Assembly (NCBI GenBank): GCA_030248065.1 | Contig: JASAMV010005263.1 | Span: 18,479-82,478 of the forward strand | Length of the DNA stretch: 64,000 bases | Reading direction: 5' to 3' | Source of the DNA: Rhynchonema sp. JSB1_4 | Taxonomy: Eukaryota; Nematoda; Chromadorea; Monhysterida; Xyalidae | Shown: positions 39,024-51,000 of the stretch, one piece after another | Layout of the letters: every line of letters begins with the position of its first letter | Position numbering within the stretch: the stretch's first letter is position 1 | Program-made: the position numbers and the translations under genes | The notes under the pieces: generated by a model | Databases searched by the model: none | Told to the model about the DNA's origin: nothing | Seen by the model: the letters and a program-made list of their open reading frames with translations, nothing else

Positions 39024-42000
39024 CTAAGGGGTTAGGCTAGTGCGCGATGTACCATTAGCCAAATCGGCCAGGGGTTCTGGCGTAATAGGCGGAGCGGTTG
39101 GACGCGAAAGGGAGGGATACATCGAACCAGACTGTTGTCCACCACAAGTAGGGCATGATTGACGTTGTCCCTGGGTGGGCGTACGACACACGCTGTTGTA
39201 GGCGGGCGGTGGGGATTGCACACCCATGCGAAAACGCACCACTGGCGTGCTGGGGCCTGTAGGGGGCGCTGCTGTATATTTTTGAATCGGTCATGTAGCA
39301 AAATTCTTACCAACAAATTGCAAATTGAGGCGGTGATTGCCCTTAGCCAAGGATCGGTAAATGTGCAATTCAAGAGAAGCTCGTCTCCATGAAACCGGAA
39401 GTGATTTCCCTTCACCTTCTCATTGACCCGTAGAAAGGTGCTGCGGTAATTTGTTTGGCATGAAACATTTCTTGTTCGCTTTGTGTCCAGGTAAACGAAT
39501 CTCTCGCAATTGTTCGATGCAACAATCCCCTTGTTTGGTTCAAAAGCGACTAATTGAGCTGAAAAAAACCCAAATTCACTAACTCAGTCCGGTAGCAGGC
39601 GCACTACGCCGTCGATTCTTGTCCCGATTGCGCGAGCCAGATTCATTGCGCAGTAATGTTTCACGTACTTGTTGTACGCGTGCGCTGCTGATTGATGCAC
39701 CACGATAGGTCATCTGGCGGACATCCTGCCATATATTTCCGTTGCAGTTTTTCGTTGAAAGTTCACATTGACCCAGCACATGCTCCAAACTTCAAAACAA
39801 AGTCACGCAGCACAGCTAGGGTACTGCATGCACCTTACTGCATCGACTTGGCCAACGCAAACTTTGTTGGCAACCAAGTGGGGTTGTATTTGGCAGCAAA
39901 ATGTCGTGTCCTGACTCCTGACATGTTTTGCGATTTCAAAAATTAGATTAGCGTAAAAACTTGTCTTCAGTTTAGAAAGAACGGGCCCAGTAGAAGCACA
40001 AGAGCAGCTTCTCTGAAACACTGAAAACAAACCAAAAAGGGCGACCAACCTGCGAGGTAACGGCCGGCACCAGTTCACAGAGTTCACGTTGAGCGGAGAA
40101 TATCGTGTAACACGACTCGGCCAGCTTTTCGTACGCATCCGCCAGACCCTGCGAGCAGAAAAGACTTTTTTACGTTTGCCTCAAATAATGTTCGTTTATT
40201 TCTATCAAATTTTGTAATTAGAACGAATGACATCATATCGTTTGCTGACATTGATGCTTTGATAAAAATATTTCGTGCCGGGAAGACTGATTCTAAATAA
40301 AACGGATAAAGCCGATAAATCTGATAAACCCGACTCCCTTGCACTGGGGGGAAGACTGATTACAAATAACCCGGATAAAGCTGATAAACCTGATAAAGCT
40401 GATAAACCCGACTCAGCAGCGCTGGGGGGAAGACTGATTACAAATAACCTGCATAAAGCTGACAAACCTGATAAAGCTGATAAACCCGACTCAGCTGCAC
40501 TGATTACAGATTGAAAAATAAAACGGATAAATCAGAATCGGTTGTGGGACAGTTCGTTCCCAGTGATCTGGTCCGGATGCAACAACCGCGCGTAATGTTT
40601 CACGTCAATGATTATTAGCTCGCTGTTTTACAGGCCTGCGATGTTTCGTTTGGCTCAGGCTGGACGGAGCCTAAGCCTAAGCCTTAGCCAAGTGTCACAT
40701 CACAGGCACTACAAACTCGAGATAGTCAATGACGTGAAACATTAGTGCCCAACTGCTATTTACTTTTGCATTAAATTGGGACCAGACCCCCACACCAGCT
40801 CATGCTTCACGCCACACCGGCCATACGCACGTTCCGCCTAATTCAGTCAGCGTAATCAGTCTTCCCCCCAGCTGCCCAACCCAGGAAGGCTGATTATATG
40901 CATGCTACAGCATGCGTAATCAGCCTTCCTGAGATTGGGCCTTGGGGGAGGCTGATTATGGCTTCGTTTAATTTGTAATCAGTCTTCCCCCCAGAGCCTC
41001 TGCAGGGTGTACTGATTACAATGGTAATCAGTCTTCCATCAACCAAATATTTCTAAGGCGAAATACCCACGATGGTGGTGGTGACGGTGAGGGCCCACCA
41101 AATTTTATACCAACACCAGTACAGATAAAAAACCCCTAAACTAAGCAACATACGCACCTGCATCGACTGTCGATATCTGAACATCCTGATCACTTGTTCC
41201 TCCGCCCTGCCGTCATCCAGCTGCCGCTCGACCACGGCCCGCGATTTGATCAACTCGTTGAATTGCTCCTGTGATTCACATGTGGAAATGAAATGGTAGA
41301 AATCTGTGACAAAACTTGGGGAGCAATTCATAAACTCTAGACGACAGTGCCGTGGGCGTCTAAACGCACAAACGGGAAATTCTAGATGCATGTTGCACGA
41401 AATTTCCAAGTTCTTAGCTACAAATAAAAACTTTTACGTACAAAATCCCACCTAGAAATGGCCAAAAAGGAATGAGCAATACCTGTAACAATCGCACATC
41501 TCCACCCTTGCCCCATCGTTGCGACCATTTGATTTCGTTGCTCTTCTTCTTCTCATCGTGCACACAACGCGCCAGCCGTTTCTCCTGATCGGCCGTTCGT
41601 TTGCACGAATCGCCGATACCGTGCAGATTCTGTTGTTAATTATTTATAAATTATTGGCATGTTCACTAACAAAACATTACTGCTACCAAACTTGGCGATT
41701 GGCAGCTAATTGGTAGCTTATCGATTGGTAGGTTAATTAACTTGGAAACTGGTCGATGTCGGTCAATTGATGGTTGACTGGTTTCGACGAGCGCAAAACG
41801 ATGCACGCCACATGTGGCGAATTTTTTTGTGTTGTGGGTGTGGGGGTAAATTGACCAAATTTTGGGTGTTTTGGGAGCCAAAAGTCAAAAATATCCTGTG
41901 CTTGATTTTTTTAAATTAAAAAACCAGGCGACTTCTTTTTAAAAAGCATAAACCTTTTTTAAAGAAGAAAAAATTTTCTGACATTTCTGTTCACATCAGC

Positions 42001-44277
42001 CACGTGTGAGCGCGAGAAGTAATACATGGCATTCGGGGTGAGTTGACGAGTCTACAACACGAGTTGACGAAGTGATTTGACCATTCCCTTCCCACCCACT
42101 GTAAATAAGCCCCTATCGGCGATCACCAAGTCTGACAGGCAAGAAGAGCAACAACAACGACAACCGACCACAGCGATGGTGTCCAACTGGTGCGCAAAGT
42201 TCGTCTGCACATCACACCACAATCGCATCAGCTCAGCCGTTTGTCTGTTCACATCCTGCAGTGCCGTGTTGTCCTCTCGTTCCGACCACGCCAACAGCGA
42301 TTGGGCGATTGAACTGTGCGATTTGGCTGCCGTACGTGTCGATTTGGCCACCTGCGTGTTTGGTGTTCTGTTTTGGTCCCCCATCTATGGTAAGTCTGAG
42401 TACCTCCCCCTCGCTGGAACGGTATGTACCACTCCGCGCTCAGGTGCAGCATCTGCCCCTCTCTGGTGCCGTGTCTCCCCCAATTTTTTCCAAATTTCAC
42501 CCCAAACATACAATTTGTGGTCGAAACTGGTTAAATATCGACCACTCGATCAAAAGTGCAAAAATTTGCGAGCTTCGCGCGAATTATGTATATTTCAGTA
42601 AATTAATAGGGCCCCCGCCGGAATAGTACCCCCGTAATACAGATCCCCAAGAGGTCACGGGTCAGTGAATTAATACAGCACAGCAGTCACCCCCCCCCCC
42701 AACTCCCCAAACGGTACATGAGTTGTCGTCGGATACTTTGATATGGGACGTTTAGTCCTTACTTCTTTTTCGTTTTCTTTTAAAAAAATATAAAGAACCC
42801 GAGGTGTCTGTCAATCGGGCCGACCCGCACTGTCGGGCCGGGCCGACCGGGACGAGGTTTTCCATGGTAGGGGCGTGCCGGACTTCCCGGCCCGACATTG
42901 CCCAAAATATTGAAAAAAATCGTGGTTGTTCATCAAAAAAAACCGCGGTTTTTTTGTAACGATTTGGCACTGGATTTGATTATTTTTGCAATATTTTAGT
43001 TTCGAGCGGTCTATTTTGTGTCAAAAACCTTGCTTCTTAGAACAGGTCATCAGAAAAAATTGGTCAAAGTCGGGCAGGGCCGAGTGTTCCCACGGTCGGG
43101 CCGGACTTCTCGGCTCGCAGTGCAAGGCGGGGCCGTCCTGCCGTCAGGGGTTGCTGGCCGGGCCGGGCCGCGTTCCGTTTGACAAAAGAGATTAGGATCG
43201 GGCCGGGCCGTGATTTTGGAGTTTGCCCCCCAATAGTACCCTACCCGCCCCGGCCTGGTACACTACTCCCTACCCGCCCCGCTCCGGTACCCTCTACCCT
43301 CCTACCCGCCCCGCTCTGGTACCCTACCCGCCCCGATTTTTGCCCTCAAAATGCCCATTTTTCGGTCAAAAATGCCGAAATTTCGACCGAAATTCCTTAA
43401 AAGTGCAAAAAATCGCTACGCGCGATATATGCACTTTATAGTAGCACATAAAAATAGGCACCCAAAAAACTTGTATGGCACCCTGCCGCCCGTCCCGAAA
43501 AATCTTCCCCCCTCCCCACCAAACCGGATTTCCCACCCCCCCCCCCCCCCAAGATCCCGGGTACACTACCCCCTACCCGCCCCGGATTTTTCCACCTATG
43601 TACCCTACCCGCCCCGCAAAAGTAGCCACAACACTGCGCTACCCCCTACTCGCCCCGCTCTGGTACCCTACCCCCCCCCCCTTCCCGTCCCGCCCTGGTG
43701 CCCTACCCGCCCCCGATTTTTACCCCCAAAATGCCCATTTTTCGGTCAAAAATGCCCAAATTTCGACCGAAAACCCTAAAAAGTGCAAAAAATTTCGCGC
43801 TGCGCGCGATATATGTACTTTTTAGTGCATAAAAACAGGCACGCGAAAAAACTTGTGTTGTACCCTACCCCCCAAACCCCCCTCCCCCCAAACCGGATTC
43901 CCCCCCCCCCCAAAATTTCAGGTACACTACCCCCCTAACCGCCCCGATTTTTTCCACCTATGTACCCTACCGCCAAAGTAGCCACAGCGCTGGTTGGGTC
44001 CCATTTGAGGTATTGGGTATCAGATCAGGGTAGTACTTGGGGGGTGGGGGGTCCCCCCAAATTCATCTATCTATCGTCAACACTTTTTGATTTCATCTAT
44101 CTATCGTCAACACTTACGGGCAAATCGATCTATCGTCAACAAATTCTGGGAACGGCCGGTTTCACAATGCATGCGGGTTGCGGGTTGCGGGTCAGGGTTT
44201 TTGGCACGTGGACCCGTTTAGGTAACATACTCACGTTGAATTTTTGCATCAGGTGATGCGCCTCGTTTGCCTGCGTT
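39024..44277 (-). CDS. BAR-like domain protein (possibly FAM92/CIBAR-like), 5' end unresolved
   Basis: Exons on the minus strand: about 44235-44277 (tentative), 42169-42351, 41483-41629, 41158-41268, 40050-40148, 39584-39725, 39311-39558, then a last exon ending 39024. Phases agree for the middle exons. The part 42351-40050 is long amphipathic helix (STRTAAKSHSSIAQSLLAWS; QTAELMRLWCDVQTNF; EKRLARCVHDEKKKS; LADAYEKLAESCYTIFSAQR), matching a BAR-type helical bundle in length and spacing; such domains bind curved membranes. After it come a basic linker and a Cys-containing segment, then a Pro-rich tail with PPPAY. The last exon is open in all three frames, so its frame is unresolved. The specific subfamily is a guess. 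Confidence 0.6.
40265..41042. repeat. Tandem repeat and inverted counterpart built on GTAATCAGTCTTCC
   Basis: 40270-40510 holds three diverged units of about 75 bp (GGGGGGAAGACTGATTACAA, GATAAAGCTGATAAACCCGA). 40850-41042 carries the inverse blocks (TTTGTAATCAGTCTTCCCCC) several times plus a palindrome around GCATGCTACAGCATGC. All lie in one intron of the BAR-like gene; probably one foldback-type element with internal amplification. Confidence 0.7.
40593..40744. mobile_element. Short inverted-repeat element ending in TAATGTTTCACGTCAATGA
   Basis: The left end TAATGTTTCACGTCAATGA is mirrored at the right end (TCAATGACGTGAAACATTA). The core has CCTAAGCCTAAGCCTTAGCC. It lies between the two halves of the GTAATCAGTCTTCC repeat, so it may be nested. 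Confidence 0.75.
42385..44025. repeat. GC-rich repeat blocks with TACCCTACCCGCCCC units and CGCG hairpin
   Basis: 42400-42640, 43200-43470 and 43490-43990 share a run of C-rich units (CCCTACCCGCCCCGCTCTGG), then TTTTCGGTCAAAAATGC, then AAAAGTGCAAAAAATTTCGC with the self-complementary GCGCTGCGCGCG. 42770-43230 holds GGGCCGGGCCG repeats. An inverted copy of the C-rich part is at 45880-46190. Confidence 0.7.
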
Positions 44278-44870
44278 CTTCACCAAAGTATGAGCGTCAA
44301 CTGTCGACCCTGGCCATCACTGGACCTGATTTACCGCCAACCCGCACCACTTTTTGCGGGTTAGCGGAAAACGTGGTCTAGTGATGTTTCAAAGTGTCGG
44401 TGTGGAAATCAAAAATAACACGGGCGTCAAGACCGACGCGCTGATCACAACGGTACCAAAATTATGAAGAATTGACCTTTGTGTCAGCTGCCACATCCGA
44501 AAATGCCTGACCCGCAACCCGCACCCGCATGCATTGTGAAACCGGCCAACAATCTATCTATCGTCAACAACAATCGACCCCAAAATGGACATTTTTGACA
44601 CAAAATCGGTATTTTTGCCCCAAATAGGCAAAAATCGTGCGCTACGCGCGGATTTAGTACATCTAAGTACATTTTCATTAATATTTACACATTATTACCT
44701 GCTTAATGCACTATAACCTTGATTTTTGGCGACCCCCCCCCACCATCTATCTATCGTCAACAAGTTTGGGTCGACCCCCCCAGATTTCGGACTTGGGTCA
44801 TCTATCTATCGTCAACACATTTCGGGTCCCAATCTATCTATCGTCAACACCCTAACCAAGTACTACACTG
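44026..44870. mobile_element. hAT-like non-autonomous element with seven ATCTATCTATCGTCAACA copies
   Basis: Outer ends CAGGGTAGTACTTGG and CCAAGTACTACACTG match the hAT-type MITE at 26619. The 18-mer ATCTATCTATCGTCAACA, with small variants, occurs at 44065, 44095, 44124, 44552, 44745, 44800 and 44832. It is interrupted by a nested inverted-repeat element at 44154-44547. No clear target duplication at the outer ends. Confidence 0.7.
44154..44547. mobile_element. Nested element with 42-bp inverted ends (GGCCGGTTTCACAATGCATG)
   Basis: 44154-44196 and 44506-44547 are near-perfect inverted repeats beginning GGCCGGTTTCACAATGCATG and continuing with GCGGGTTGCGGG. The enclosed 310 bp include the tentative first recognised exon of the BAR-like gene (44235-44277) and one TGATGTTTCA copy (44382). 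Confidence 0.85.
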
Positions 44871-44886
44871 TTGGGAATTGGGTATA

Positions 44887-45319
44887 TACCGTAAAAACCT
44901 AAATAGAAGGGGGGCTCTATTAATTCACTGACCCCATTTTGGGGGGCTCTATTACGGGGGGGCTCTATTCCGGGGGGGGCCTCTATTAATTCACTGACCC
45001 GAACCTGAAAAATTGTTCCCAGAAATGCCCCCCAAAAACCCCTAAAAAGGGGTTTGAAAGGGTGTTTTTTCGCTTGTAATCGCATTTGTTCGTGTCTATT
45101 CGTCAATTAGAGGCATATTATGTGCTCCGAACGAACAACAGACGTGCATAAATGTGCCTGTGCACCACTATCAAGCCTTAATACACTACTATATAGGGGA
45201 TGTTACTTAGGGGGGCTCTATTCCGGGGGGCTCTATTAATTCACTGACCCCTTTTGGGGGGGCTGTATTACGGGGGGGCTCTATTCCGGGGGGGGGGCTG
45301 TATTTAGGTTTTTACGGTA
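44887..45319. mobile_element. MITE with 19-bp ends TACCGTAAAAACCTAAATA
   Basis: Perfect inverted ends at 44887-44905 and 45301-45319, with TA at the borders. The interior carries four or more copies of GGGGCTCTATTAATTCACTG-type blocks interleaved with G-runs. Related blocks appear at 42600-42680 (GTCAGTGAATTAATACAGC). Confidence 0.9.
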
Positions 45320-45829
45320 TTGGGGGTGGGCCCTGGTATTGGGTATTGGGTGTTGGCTCGGGTCAAAAAATCGGTGTTGCCCCCATATCTAATTATAAAA
45401 ATGGAAAGTTGTGACAGATTAATATTATCTATTAGTTGAAGACACCATAAAAAGTGAGAGCTTGATGAAGGCAGCAATGAAAAGGAAAAAACAGAGAAAT
45501 AAATGAAGGCAAAAAAGAGAGCAAGAGCAAATTTAAAAAATTGCGCAAAAATAAAAACTTTTTTTGTAAAATACTAAATAAACTAACAACCTAGCCCCAT
45601 AAAAAGCAGAGAAAAAACGAGTTCCTAGAGAATCGGCTTTTACAACCATTTTCTAGACTAGGAAAATTAGAAATTAAATTAACGAAAGAAGAAATTAATA
45701 ATAGCTAGATAAATGGCTGTCTTGTTTCGGCCATGAATGTAGACAAGCACCGATTCAGAACAGCAGTTAGGCCTGTACTTAAAAAAGTACACCCAGGCGG
45801 GTCTTCAGTACATCCTGCTGTTCTAACCC

Positions 45830-46320
45830 TGACCTCTACACTGGTATTGGGTATTGGTCTGTGCCTGCCTGGCAGTGCTGTGGCTACTTTTGCGGGGCGG
45901 GTAGGGTACATAGGTGGAAAAAATCGGGGCGGGTAGGGGGGTAGTGTACCTGGGATTTTGGGGGGGGGGGGACGGGGGGGGGGGGGGGGGGGGGGGGGGG
46001 ACCGTGCATTAAGCAATATCGGATTTTGCAATGATTGAGGGTAAAAATCGGGGCGGGTAGGGTACCAGGGCGGGGCGGGTAGGGGGTAGGGTACCAGAGC
46101 GGGGCGGGTAGGGGGGTAGCGTACCAGGCCGGGCCGGGTAGCGTACCATTGGGAGGGGGACCCCCCCCCCGACCCCCCCCCCCCAGCCACAGCACTGCTG
46201 CCTGGTATTGGTATTGGGTCCGATTTTGGTATTGGGTATTGGTCCATGCCTGGTATTGGTATTGGGTATTGGTATTGGGTCTCAAAACAGGTATTGTGCC
46301 CATGCCTACCCCCAGCACGG
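45830..46320. repeat. G-rich run and GGTATTGGGTATT simple repeats
   Basis: 45955-46000 is almost pure G; 45880-46190 is the inverted copy of the 43.2-44.0 kb C-rich units; 45842-45860 and 46200-46290 have TGGTATTGGTATTGGGTATT repeats, also seen at 44010 and 45330. The run length is likely inaccurate. Confidence 0.7.
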
Positions 46321-48023
46321 CACTGCCTCTGGCCCGCAACCTGGCCTCGCGCAGTCTAAATCAAAATCAAACCTTGTGTAAAGCATCAGAACAGCGACAC
46401 ACTTCACTGGCCGCCGACTCAGCCTTGCCCGGTGACGGCGACGACAGGCGACCACCGCTGAGTTTTCGCAACATGACTGAAACCTTTTGCCTTTTGTGCA
46501 TCAAAATCAAGTCGGTAAAATACAATTAAAAACCACCGTTTCCTCAAGCCAGAGCGAGAGGAAGAGAAGCCTGTTTGCGTTTCTTGGCCATCACCAACGC
46601 TAACCCCAACCTGTTGCTTATTGTGTTGAATGTTGATCAGCTTGTTTCCAGTCCAGTTCCAGCTTTTCCCTTGTCGTTGCGCTAGCGCTATCAACAAACA
46701 ACAGCAGCAAGTCAACGATTCTTCGTTCTTCTTTTTCTTTTTCGTTTCTTTCTTTTTCAAATTAGCGCCGTTTATATTCCTCCACGCGATCGGTTGACCA
46801 GTGCTGGCATGCCCCAGTGCTCAACTTTATCAAGGTGTGATGTCACTGCCAGGACAAAATCGAGCCACACAATGCCCACCAGAACTCGTTGACTGACCTT
46901 TCACAAAACGGATGCAAACGAAAGCAATTTCACCCCAGAAAATAATATGCGGAGCGACGCCCTTCCCAGTTACTGATGAGTGGGCTGAACCTCTCCCAGC
47001 CACTGCGAATCGGTATTTCAATATGCGTGCTGACTGATGATCGACCATCTGTATTTCAGAGCTTCTATCACGCGCAGTTTTGCAATACGCCCGATATGAT
47101 TTCCAAATCATGCTTCAATAGTGGGGGAAAGCGTGACACCAACAATGTCTTTGCCTGTGCACAACGTTTGCAAATGCGCGTGCGCAAGTGTGCATGCACT
47201 GATGCTCGTCATCGTCACGTCACGATTACGTTACTGTACAAGATGTTTTAAGCTTGAACCGAATCCCCATCCCAGGGACCTTGGTTGTCTCACTGTTGAT
47301 TAATCACGGTACTTCGTTCAAACGCTATATACTTTTTATTGGAAAGCGAACTAGATGACCGCAGTCGTGCGTGAAGCAAAGCAAGCGCACGTCGGTGAGT
47401 GTCGTCAGTCCCCCAAATCAATACCAGATCTCAGGTACCTGCGCCCCTCGGCTCTTTGTTGTTTCGCTCGGCGCCATGGTGATATCAGCATCGTATGCGC
47501 CTGCCCGGGACACTGGTACACCTCCACACACTTTATAACACTTGTGTCTTGCCAGTATTGTTAGTCAGTAAAGATTGGGTCCTCTTTTTACCACGCATCA
47601 CATTCATGCTCGCATGGATATACCACCTTGTTCCACGTGGCCAACGGGTTGATGTTTCAGGTCTCATAAATAACTGCAATGCTATGGAGGGTGATGTTGC
47701 AACAAAGGTCATATCCATACGTCCGATATTTGCATTACTTTTACTGTCATATCACCTGCCATCCGTATTTCGGCCTTAGTTGTGTATACCAGCGTCAGTG
47801 AGAGAGGACTTTGTTTTCGGCGTTTGTTATTCTGTTTTGTGTGTTTTGTGCTCCGAGCATTGCACCATCAGCGCGTTATAGCGTGGCAATCAGGTGATTC
47901 GTGCTGGTTTCGGACCGCCAACTCCAAATTAGTGTGTTACTTTTTATAGGTGCCATTATTCACTTCATTTTTTTCAGAAAATGTGTGTAAACAGAATTGC
48001 GATTTGTTGCCGTCGTCACCAAC
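46320..48023. other. Region upstream of the IQ-motif gene; no supported gene
   Basis: Only short ORFs in all frames. May hold 5' exons of the BAR-like gene (minus) or the promoter/5'UTR of the IQ gene (+). One TGATGTTTCAG motif at 47650. Confidence 0.4.
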
Positions 48024-51000
48024 ATGGGTTCAGGGGGCAGTAAAAGTAAAGACTCACGCAGCACCACACCACGCGATTCATATTATCGACAACGCAGAAA
48101 CGAATACAGCAGTGAGTTTGCTAATAATTTTAAAATTTAAAAAAAATGCTGTACACTTTCAAAAATACGTTACATTTGTGATCGTTTGATTCTAAATTTT
48201 GATTTTGCAGGCTACGATAACGAATCTGATATCGACCGGCAGCTTGGTCAGTGTGTTATTCATAGATCTTGGTTTTTCTTTTATCTTGGTTTTTTGTGTT
48301 ATAGTAAATTTCCAAATTCGCTGCCGCACAGTAAAATACGCCCCATAGTAGTTAATGTCAAGTTATAAACCCGAACGCTAACCACGCGCGGTTCTGAAAC
48401 AGTGCGCGCAGCTGCCTGGTTGGCAGGCAAGTTGCGTGTGTGCTGGTTGTCTGAATGTTTCAGAAGTTGATTTTCGGGTTTAGAACCTGACATTAACTAT
48501 GGGGCGTACTTTACTGTGCGGCAGCGAATTTGGAAATTTACTATACATGTGCAAATGCGGGGCGCCAGAAACTGTTACTTTAGTGTTGTTCGCAAACGTC
48601 TTCTCCACTTTTCTGTCTATCGCCACACACTGTACTCACCGCCACGTAAAAATGTTTGTGATAGTCGAACTGTGGTAAACTTGCACTGTGAAGAAGGTAG
48701 ACTGTAGTGTACCGTATCACGCAGTTTCCCAATTTTTTGTCCTAAACAAGGTGTTGACCGTCGTCGTCGCAGCAGCGACTCGTCCAGGGGTCGGCGAAAT
48801 CGACGAAAATCCTCGGCATCTGATGGCAGTCGCAAATCACGCAGATCCACTGATGATGACAGGTGTTGCCGTCGTTCACGCTTATCGCTCTTTGCTATAG
48901 CAACTTTGAGGGCAACATAATGATCCCATCTATAAAGCATCAGACAGTCGGCTGCACCTGTGCAAAGAATAACAATCACATGTTAGCTCAGCTGGCTGAC
49001 TTCGTGTGCAAGGGCAATATTCTCAAACATTTTGAACCACAAACAAAAAACACAAAAAAACCAACCCACAAAAAACACAACACAACACCAAAAAAAAAAA
49101 AACCAACAAACCAATATTTGCCCATATCTTTCAAACCAAATCCATCATTCAAATTGTAGGCCTGCCCTCAAGGTTGACACTATCAGTCGTTGTCGGACTA
49201 TATGTGTATATTTTTCCTTTCTTTATCTCTATCTGTGAAACATCACCCAGCAGTCCGCGCCACGGTCGCAACAACAGGCAGCACAAAAATCGTCAACGTC
49301 GCGGTCGGGCCAAAGGTTCGATCGGTCAAGCGTTGAGCATCAACAATCGAAGTCAACAACCGAGTTTGGACAGTGGCACGGAATGGGAAGAGGAAGAGGA
49401 TAGGATACATCGAAAGACTGGCGCATCGAGGCGATGGAACCGGTCACGCAACAGCAGCAGACATGCACCGGGCACGCGAAGAGGTCTTGTACTGCATGTA
49501 TATTTGTTGTTGTGTTTGTAAAGCTCTGCAGTTGCTTTGGGCGGCGTAGCGCACTTATACATCTTGTTATATTGTATGTGAAACATCAGCTAGCCTTTTG
49601 GCGAGCTGCGAGCGATAATGTTTGGGGATCTTGATGTCAACACAATACGTATGTGGACAGTAACATCTAAGACAGCATGTGGCGGCATCGGAACCAGGCT
49701 CGTTTTCAGCCTGTGTGTCTGAAGAGAACTCAAAATTTTTAGTTCCAAAATAAAAAACGCCCACCCATCCACACAGACTACAACAGCGAAGAAGAAGAAG
49801 CAGCTGTACGAATCCAGGCCGGGGCACGTGGTTATCTGGCACGGAAAAACATGAATCGATGTTAGTAACACTGTGGCGCATTGTACAGTCCACCTTCTCC
49901 ACAGTGAACATGCACAATCTGATAAGTGAACGACCAGGTGTCAACTGACATTCCGTAAATTCCTGCCCCGACACCCAAAGGCTGTTTGGAGGGCAGACTG
50001 TACCCAAACAGCTACCCTTCTACGAACCATATTTTTGTGTGACATGCGGGTTTGAATGACCAGTTTGTAAACCCACGCGGTGCATCAGGTCATCGTCAGT
50101 ACCAATGCGAAGTCCACACACTTAAAACGAATCTTTCCAGATAACTGTGCCAATCTTTCCATTACAGCCCCCCGTCGTCGACGTTCGTCCAGTTCGGATG
50201 GTCGTCGTCGGTCGCATCGTCGTTCGCCGTCCAACTCGCCTCGACGTCGGCGACGCAGCATCAGCAACGACAGTGACTCGATATTCGGCAGCAGTCGTAA
50301 GTTGTTTTTTGCTGTTGTTGCGTCTTTGTTTCATCATGTTCCGTTTCTGTTTTTTCTGCTTTCTTCGAGCTGTTTGGTAAAACGTCGCTATCGGTTCGAT
50401 CCGGCCCCACCTTGCCTATGTCATATGCCACATTTTTGAGTCAGATATTCTTTAGACATAAAAACAAAACAAATTAAAAAACGAAAACAGCCTTTTAACA
50501 AACAAATTAACCTGATTCCACTAAGTCTATTGACGTACTTATGCCACGTATAAGGTCATTGATTTAGGGTCTGGATTGAACAAGTTCTTACACTGGTCGA
50601 AATTAGACGCACCGGTAAATTTCCCAGCAGAAATCGGGTGACTAAGGCACCAAGGTTAATACCGATGTTAAAAACATTTTTGCAGATCGCACCAAGTCAC
50701 ATCGCAATAGCAAGGCAACGAGTCGATATACGGATCTTGGTGAGTATTGCGCGTGCCAGCACCGACAAGGCGGGGTGCACTTTATGTAGTTGTTGGTTTT
50801 CTCTCTCTTTTTATTTCTAGCCATAGGCATCGCATCAACGACCGATCGACCCCCTCCCTAAAGTCCCTGATTTGTCAAGGAGCCCCTCCCTAACTGCTGC
50901 AGGTGGTTACTTTTCGGACAGCGACAGTCGGTCACCCTCTCGCAACCGACGGCGAAGCACCAAACAGTCGAATAAATACGGCGGCGGACGTTATGGCATG

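Noticed and set aside
44065..44849. CRISPR-like array of repeats and spacers
   Set aside because: Eukaryotic context, irregular spacer sizes, no cas genes, and repeats lie inside a TIR-bounded element.
46419..46760. 113-aa Lys-rich minus ORF
   Set aside because: Low-complexity start and no homology pattern; could hide a first exon of the BAR-like gene but nothing supports it.
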